A stretch of 64,000 bases of DNA from Termitomyces sp. T153 (taxonomy: Eukaryota; Basidiomycota; Agaricomycetes; Agaricales; Lyophyllaceae). Each line of letters starts with the position of its first letter. Position 1 is the stretch's first letter. Both the position numbers and the translations under genes were made by a program. The DNA lies in NCBI GenBank assembly GCA_018296165.2, contig JACKQL020000148.1, positions 30,277-94,276 on the forward strand, given 5' to 3'. The notes beneath the pieces are model-generated. The model did no database searches. It had not been told where the DNA came from and saw only the letters and a program-made list of their open reading frames with translations. Of the stretch, positions 56,990-64,000 are shown piece by piece.

Positions 56990-57270
56990 AAGCTACGCCC
57001 CATGCCTTTGGCACGGGCCTGTAGCTCTTGCTTCATCCCAGACCCAACCTCACTTTGTTTGGTTAGGTCCTTGATATTCTACTCAATGCTTCATCCCAGA
57101 CCCAACCTCACTTTGTTTGGTTAGGTCCTTGATATTCTACTCAATGCTTCATCCCAGACCCAACCTCACTTCGTTCGGTTAGGTCCTTGTATTTCAAACT
57201 TAATGCTTCATCCCAGACCCAACCTCACTTTGTTCAGTTAGGTCTTTGTATTTTGTTGACCAAGTGTTGC
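56990..57270 (-). repeat. Helitron 2 terminal hairpin and four tandem repeats
   Basis: Hairpin at 56990-57027 (agctac and gtagct outer arms). Repeats start at 57037, 57095, 57153 and 57212 (58, 58, 59 bp). Fewer copies than in Helitron 1. Confidence 0.9.
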
Positions 57271-57539
57271 TTTTCTCTTACCATTCAATACACTGAGATT
57301 TCATCTATAAACCAATCATGTATCTATATTACATTATTAACAAAATACTACAATGTCCACTGGTATATATTAGAGATGCTGAAAATTAAATTATAAAAGT
57401 TAGTACTAAGCAACCAATTATTTAAACTGTCACACTTACATTTGTAAACCATTAAGAATATCTATACTACATGGTCCAGCTATAGACATTAGGTGCTGAA
57501 GTTCATAGAAGTTAGCAATTTTTTGCTTGAATCCAACAA

Positions 57540-59395
57540 AACTCACACTTACATTTGTAAACCATTCAAGATTTCCTGATAGACCATATTTGCAGTCTTT
57601 CTTGATGTGTTTTCTGGGTCCAAGATGACTTTGATACAATCTCCTGATGTGCACCGAGAGAGTGCAACATAAAGTTGGCCATGTGAAAAAACTCCTGATC
57701 AAAGGTCCAATCCAACATGCTTGACTGATTGACCCTGAGACTTGTTGATAGTCATGGCAAAGGCCAATCGAACTGGGAATTGTCTCCTGCACAATGGAAT
57801 TGGCAAATCTTCTTCAGACACATCCATGTTGATTCTTGGAATCAAAACAATTGATCCTGCAAACTTGGCATCCCCACTGATGATCCTACATCTGAGAACT
57901 CTGGTGCTGATGTGAGTGACAATCATTCTTGTCCCATTGCAAAGTCCTTTGGTTGTATCCAGATTTCTGAGCAGCATGATAGGAACACCAATTTTCAGAG
58001 CCAATTTAGCCAAAGGCAAACTGCTGGCTCTGAGAGAGTTGAGGAATTCCATTGGATACAATGCAAGGCCATTAGGATTCCCATCATCAGATATAATAGA
58101 GTCTGCACTCTGCAAGATTTTCTCTTCTCCTGGACATTTCTGCAGAACTTCAGAGTTGATATCCTCTACATCAGAGTTCTTGCCAGAAAGAATGGTATGG
58201 TCCAAGTAATACTGATCATCTTGATGGTGATCAATATGAGGATAAGTGGAAGAGATCAATCCAGTGACAGAATTGTCATCACAGATCATGGTTTCTGGAA
58301 GTTGTACTGTTTCTCCAGGCCCAAGGTTTTTTCCAGCACCAACATCCAATAACCAAGCTGCATGAGCAATGTTATCAGGAGTCTGATCCAATCTCATGTT
58401 TTGAACCAAGTAGTGGACTTGAATCTGATCCCAAAGTCTTCCTCTTTTGAGTGAAGCAGCAATCATCTGCTGCCTGAGTCCTCGTTGGATAACTGGGAGA
58501 GTTTGCCTAAAATCTCCTCCAAACACCACAGTCACTCCACCAAAAGGAACATCTTTCTCCAGGATGTCTCTGAACCCTTGATCCACAGAGTCAATGGCTT
58601 TTTTTGTGTTGCATTGGGACTTCATCCCAGATGACAACTTTGGTCTGGAGTAAGAGTTGAGACAATTGAGTTCATCTTTTGATATTTTTTGATCATAAAT
58701 TCATTGTTCTGAACTTTTTTTGATAAGAAATACATGCATGGGACATGTTCCTTTCTCAAAAAACAGCTAGAAGTGTTTCACACATAGGTAATTGCCAAAA
58801 AAAGCTGAAAATAGTGAAATATTGCCTGAAATATCAAGTCTGGCACCTTTCACACATAGTCAAAAGATGTATCAAAGTTGTCTACTGTATTTTTTTTTTT
58901 TGAAAAAATGCATCTGAAGAGCAGCAGAACAGCCTATTACCATAAAAGGGTTGAAATTTGTCAGCATTTGTCAGTGCTAACAAATTTTAGTCAGCAGAAA
59001 AGCTGTGGCATAGGCACAGCCACTTTCCCAGGAGTCGTCCCATATATTATAGACGCAGGAATGGGGATTTTGAACCTTGAATGTGCAGTTCTACCACCCT
59101 CCAGCAATAAGGCAGCAATCCCAGATGATGCTACACATAATGCCACATCTCCATTGGACCAAACAGCAGAAGCCAAAGTGTTGCACACAAATGTTTTGCC
59201 ACATCCACCTGCACTGTGAATGAATATCATCTTGCCCAAGTTGTTGTCCACAGAGTCCATAACTTCATTGAAGGCCCCCAGTTGTTCACCATTAAACCTG
59301 GTCTTGTTTTCATCCACCCTTCTCTTCAACTCTTCAACATTATAATCTGTTTCTTCTTGCAAAAGCCTATTTCCTGAAATCATTTAATCAGTATC
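57540..59395 (-). pseudogene. Helitron 2 helicase part, interrupted
   Basis: The PIF1-type helicase half of RepHel, continuous in frame with the Rep part except for one shared TAA at 59408-59410. Walker A GGCGKTF lies near 59200, GGDFRQTLPV near 58510 and AMTINKSQGQS near 57740. A Helitron-end fragment at 58687-59054 interrupts it between Walker A and Walker B and replaces 19 bp. A one-base insertion in a T-run (about 58602) shifts the frame, and the TGA at 57699-57701 is shared with copy 1. It cannot make an active helicase. Confidence 0.88.
58687..59054 (-). mobile_element. Helitron 5'-end fragment inserted in the helicase
   Basis: Read on the minus strand it starts TCTATAATATATGGGACGAC at 59053, like the intact Helitron 5' ends. 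It runs through sequence similar to 63770-64000 and 56640-56988, and ends at 58687 without a terminal hairpin or repeats. Comparison with Helitron 1 shows that 51408-51426 (19 bp) is replaced. Confidence 0.85.
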
Positions 59396-59407
59396 AATGT
59401 CAACTCT

Positions 59408-62400
59408 TTATACAATGTCCAACTTGCCTGGAATCACATTCCAAACTTGTTGGGGTTCTGGCATGTTTGGAAAGTCTTGAAGAGTCTTGCCAAAATTCTT
59501 CAGATTGTCATTGATTAGATGAAGGCCATAGTCATAGACATCTTCATTGGTAAAGACTCTGTTCCTGTACTGCCTGATATTCTCCAATCTGTGTTGAAGA
59601 TCATCACAAATGGAGTGCTTGAATTCATCCCATAGAGCCTCTGGAGTGGTAGGAGCACAGTGGAATAGGATAGTGCAAAAGAGCTGTCTGAGAGCTGATC
59701 CTGATTGGATTGGAGCAGCTTCAGCAAGACACTGCCTCCATTCTGCATCATCTTCTAGAAGACCAAGGGCCTTGCATGCCTCCTTGTAAGTAGGATAAGT
59801 GTGGCCATTGACTGTCCTGAGATCAGCCCATGATGTTGCATTGGTCACAACTGTCAGAAGCATCCTAAGGTAGAACCTTTCTCCCTGTTGAGGTGAAGCA
59901 AAGTACATCCTCCCAATAGCTGTTCCTCTCTGCCTCTCCTTCCAGGTCCTTTTGGAAGCTTCATAGACAAACTTGGTTGGAAAGCTCTGATAAGTGGTGT
60001 TGTTATTAGGGAATCTGGCATTGGCTTCAAACCAAGCAGTGAGTGCAGTCTTGTTTGCATTAGGCCTGGCAGCTACCATCTCCAAAGGCTCATTATCTTG
60101 AAAGTAGACTTCATGTTGGCCCTCCAAATGCACAGGTAATCGATATACAGGGGGATGTTCTCCATGCATGTTGAATTCAAAGATGTGCCAGCAAGCCTCA
60201 GGTGCAGAGATGTATCTGGCATCCAAGTGTTTCTTGATTTCATCCCTCTGGTCCATCTGCTCTCCAGCAATCTCCAAAGTTGTCCTATCATGGCCTTTGT
60301 AGATGTACTTGTGAATGTACTTGATGGCTTCTACTGAAGCACAGACCTCCACATTGATGTGACATTTGTACTTGGCTGAAAGATAAGGATTATATGGAAC
60401 AACATCTCAATTGTCATAACGATGACCATTCTTTTCAAAGAAGCGTCCATTGTCAGGTCTGGCATATTGAGGATAGCCATTGTCTCTACACTGAGTAGCC
60501 TCTTGGAATTCCTTTGGGTAGTTCTTGGAACATTTGCCATCTACCATGCACTTAGCATTGGGTTTGGCAGCTCCACATGGACCATGGACCATGTTGGCAG
60601 TAACAACCTGACAACAAAGATAAGTAACTGAATTCAGGATTCAAACAGAGCCAATACCTGATACAATTGAGGCTGAGCAACTGGATCTGGAATCTGAGCA
60701 GAGACAATGGAATCTACATCAGGTGCATCCTTGATTCTGTGATGGCAATGGAAAAAGATCAAGATGTGCATATGTGGAAGTCCTCTCTTTTGGAATTCAA
60801 TGGTATGAACATAATTCACACAGCTGCCAAAGAGACCTTCCTTGATCTCCTTTACCACAGCATTTTTCTTGAGTTCAAAAACTCTGGCAACAATATCAGG
60901 TCGATCAGCAGCTGTTTGCTTCTTCCCATTGACTGCAGGTTCCTTCAAGAGAGCTTCTTCAATTTCTGACCACTTTGGATTGGCAGTCATAGTCAAGAAG
61001 AGGTCAGGTTTTCCAAAATTCCTGCAGATAGCCATAGAGTCCTGGAATAATTGCTGCATCTGTCAATCACTTCCAGTATGGGAGGATGGGAGGATAACAC
61101 GTCGGCTTTGTGGGGTGACTTGTTCATCTCCAGCAGCAGCATCCACTACTCCCTGATAAACTTCAGCTCTGATCTTCTTCTGATTGTGTCGAATCCAATT
61201 CAACTTGTTTTGTTCAGTGGAAGCCCATGCATCTACAACATATTGTTGAAATAGCCTCCCACTCCAGAGTAATGGTGCATTGAATTCCAAAGTCCTTTGC
61301 TGCAGCCTGTATGCATAATATGCTGTTTGGGTGACCTTTGCTGATCTTTGTTGATTCTGTGGTCCAAAATGAGAGCGAATGTTGGTGTGAAATCCAGGCT
61401 GTCCAGTGGGAAAGATGATGGTATAATGCAATGGAGTGTAATATGGGTGCAAGTGACTGATCTGCTTCAATTGACCTCCATGCAAGTGCAAGACTATATC
61501 ACGATCATTTGATCGCTCTTCTGAGCCATCTCCTGGAATTACAGCTGCAACTCCCTCCTGTTCATTAGGGTCATTATAGCGTCGAGGATCTCCAAAATCA
61601 GCTGTAAGCTTGACAGAAAGCCTTTGTGGTTGGCCTTCTGGAACTTCTCCCATGATCTGCCTGGCCTGCTTGTATAAGCCAATGAAGGGATTGACTCTAG
61701 CAAGCATATCCTGCAAAGAGGCCATTATCTGAGGATCAAGCCTGGGATTGTTCTGTTGACGAAAAGCCAATTGCTGATTGTGATCATAAAAGTAGAGCTG
61801 TGCATATACAGGCAGATTGCCTTCAATAGGAAGCAAGGCACCTGTCAAATGATGTAGTTCTCCATTGATCCTAAAGCTGTATGGTCCAGGTGCATTGGTA
61901 ATGGCATGGTCAATTTTGACTCCCAAAGATGTGAATGCAAAGGCTGCATTGTATTGACGGATTGATGTTTTAAAGGTGTTAGAGAGAGGATGATGCCCAT
62001 GGAGCAGGTTCAGTAAATCTGCTGGAGCATCTCGAAGCCTGGGCAAGTTTACTTGGCCTTGTAAGCAGCACATGCCAAACTTTGGGCTGTTTCTAGTAGA
62101 CTTGGTGAGCTTTTCAGCATCAAAATGTAAAGCTTGGCAGTGTGGACATATAACAGTCATAGGACCAAGATAGTGTGGAGGGTATTCAACCAAGTAAGGT
62201 TGCCTTCCTCTTGGAACAGGCTGAATAGGACCAAGTTGTGGTGGAATAGGAAGTCCAAGGGGAGGCTCTGGTTCTTCTGCTGGTATATTTTCAGCAGGAT
62301 TTTCTGGTTGTGGTGGATCATTGGGTAGGGCAGGGTCCAAGTCTTCTGCAGGTCTCTGTTGAGCAGGATCAACATATTCCAAGCCATCATCAGAAGACAT

Positions 62401-63531
62401 GTCATCCTGAGGACCCAATGGATCATCAAGGGGAGGATCCAATTGCTCTGCTAGTTGATGTTGAGCAGGATCAACATATTCCAAGTCATCTTCAGAAGGT
62501 ATATCATTCTGAGGACCTAAATCATTGAAATCCTCTTCCAGATCAGCTTCATGTTGCTGTTCCCAACCTTGAAAGATTCTTTGAGCCATAGCTGCATTCA
62601 AAGGCCTATGTTCAGGATTCAGATCAATATGCTATTGAACTTTGTTAATTAAAGTAGCATCTTGAAGTAGTCTTGAACTGACCTCTGCTCTGAATAGCTC
62701 TTCTTCCTGTCTTGCTCTTTCCTGTCTTTCCTGGCTCAAAATAGCTAATGCCTGCTGCCTGTCCTGCTCTTGTCTCAGCCTTTGTTGCTCTTCTAATACA
62801 GCCAATGCTTGTTCATGTCTGATCTGGTAGTTTTCCATCTCCTGAGCAACATTAGGAGCAGGGGGAGGTGGAGCAGGTCTGATTCTTCTAAGTGCAGGAG
62901 CAGGTAGAAGAGGCACCATTCTGGGTATAGGATGCTGTAAAGGAGCATTCCATCCTTCAGGCAAAATAGTTTGAGGAATGATCACTGTAGGTTGAGCAAT
63001 AGTGGGCTGATTGAGCCTATTGTCCCTTCCATGTACAACAGATAGAGATGGCATCATGATGGGCATAGAATTCTCCATAGGAACTTTTCTCACTCTTCTA
63101 AGTGGAGGAGCAGGTGGAGGAGGCACCATTCTAGGAATGGGATTCTGCAAAGGAGCATCCCATCCTTCAAGCAAAACAGTTTCAGGGATCACTATGGAAA
63201 ATGGATCAGCAGCAGCAACTGGCTGCCTAATAGGTCTTCCTGAAGAGCTAGAAGTGGTGGCTATAGCTTGGTGATTAAGCCTCAAACCCTCAGATCCCAT
63301 ACCCCCAGTTCCCATAGATTGATTGATACCCCCAGGCCCAAATTGAAGTGGTGGAACAACCACAGTATTGATCTGTTCCAAAGATCTATTGTTTCTATTT
63401 GCTCGACGATTGTCAGGATCTGTCATTTGTAACTGTTCAAGTCTCCTTTGATTCCTAGCTTGTTGCCTTTGGCTTTCAGGAGTAGTAGGTGGTTGCCTAT
63501 AACATCCATTGTCAAGCAATTGAATAGTCAA
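59408..63531 (-). pseudogene. Helitron 2 Rep part with full N-terminus
   Basis: Same frame from ATG at 63531. The first 299 residues are rich in Q, R and P. They hold a duplicated block (ILPEGWNAPLQHPIPRMVP and VLLEGWDAPLQNPIPRMVP) and a C-terminal coiled coil rich in QER. A TAG at 62632-62634 replaces the CAG seen in Helitron 1. Then come two acidic repeats, Helitron_like_N, the HUH motif GLPHMHILIFF (60766-60774 codes H-M-H) and YIHKYIYKGHD. One 50-nt intron at 60608-60657. Further TGA stops at 61063 and 60407. The N-terminal extension is missing in Helitron 1. Confidence 0.88.
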
Positions 63532-64000
63532 AAACCATTAAAATTGACTTGCATGATGAGATATTTGATGTATCAATAGCTCAATGTGGTTAAGGAGTTA
63601 CTAATAAGCTTGTTAGTCAACATCAATCAATCAATAGATGTGACGAAACATACTTTGTCGTGTGGCCTCCTTTCCACAACTTCGGAAATGCCCATTATTT
63701 GGTCATGTTGTGTCAAAAAACGCGCGAGGCGTGAAAAACAGTGTCCACTAAATTGCGTTTGGCCTTTTTCATCCCTGCAGACTAATTGGCACCTTTTACA
63801 CATAGTCAAAAGATAGTATTTATTTATTAAAGTTGTCTACTGTATTTTTTTTTGTAAAAAATGTATCCGAAGAGCGGCAAAACAGCCAAGTCTGATTCTA
63901 TTACCATAAAAGGGTTTAAATTTGTCAGCATTTGTCAGTGCTGACAAATTTTAGTCAGCACAGTCCAAAGTTGTCACATATAATGGGCACACAGCCACTT
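63532..64000 (-). other. Helitron 2 5' non-coding region
   Basis: No coding frame. It contains a perfect inverted repeat, aaatttgtcagca (63918-63930) and tgctgacaaattt (63939-63951), with an 8-bp loop. The segment 63770-64000 resembles 58841-59030. It presumably holds the RepHel promoter, but no firm TATA box can be assigned. Confidence 0.6.

Larger units (their letters stand above)
56989..64000 (-). mobile_element. Helitron 2 (minus strand, 5' end just outside the window)
   Basis: The 3' end is ...GTAGCTTG at 56989. The RepHel gene is longer at its N-terminus than in Helitron 1. The sequence at the window edge, cacagccactt, equals 56950-56960 of the neighbouring Helitron, where 28 more bases lead to the 5' TC. 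The 5' end of this element is therefore predicted at about 64028. The helicase part is interrupted by a 368-bp fragment. Confidence 0.87.

Noticed and set aside
49521..57270. ggttaggtc motifs as possible telomere-like repeats
   Set aside because: The units are 58-59 bp with one TTAGG-like core each, not short TTAGGG arrays, and they are tied to Helitron ends.

Overview
The window looks like a transposon graveyard from a filamentous fungus, most likely a basidiomycete of the Agaricomycetes type. The evidence is chromodomain Ty3/Gypsy elements, a Plavaka-like DNA-transposon relic, a Tad-like LINE, rolling-circle Helitrons with a fused Rep-helicase, and introns of about 50 nt with GT-AG ends. 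The organism is inferred, not read directly. I found no host housekeeping gene, rRNA or tRNA in the 64 kb. Everything that can be named is a mobile element or its debris.

Layout: 1-3424 is a decayed Gypsy copy (family A, + strand), followed by a Plavaka-like fragment (about 3480-4605) and a second family A fragment (LTR, partial gag and a large inverted repeat, 5158-6636). Two related CpG-rich Gypsy elements follow, C (6637-17197) and D (17198-23318). D interrupts the 3' LTR of C. Then come the 3' end of another family A copy (23319-24666) and a family B Gypsy on the + strand (24667-31600). A minus-strand family B copy (pieces at 31998-33166, 39621-41100 and 46189-46600) was invaded by a minus-strand family A copy (33167-39620), itself hit by a solo LTR (38214-39220). 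It was also invaded by a complete Ty1/Copia element (41101-46188) with 5-bp target duplications. A minus-strand LINE (46870-49472) and a head-to-tail series of minus-strand Helitrons (49473 to beyond the window end) complete the region.

The most interesting system is in C and D. Besides gag and pol on the + strand, each carries a spliced gene on the opposite strand between the end of pol and the 3' LTR. Two of its introns are conserved in position and phase. The protein has a basic GPSKRxRG segment, a long charged coiled coil and a conserved C-terminal domain. The C version also has two C-x2-C-x6-C triplets that together resemble a fungal Zn2Cys6 cluster. In D the pol region is unrecognisable while this antisense gene has an intact reading frame. 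Both elements appear to be self-primed: the 13 nt just after the 5' LTR are complementary to the predicted first 13 nt of the transcript.

A second theme is inactivation by C-to-T change. Two near-identical Helitron RepHel genes differ by nine stop codons, all CGA>TGA, CAG>TAG or CAA>TAA. Every reverse transcriptase whose catalytic motif I could read has lost a catalytic Asp, always at a position that would be a CpG in the usual codon pair.
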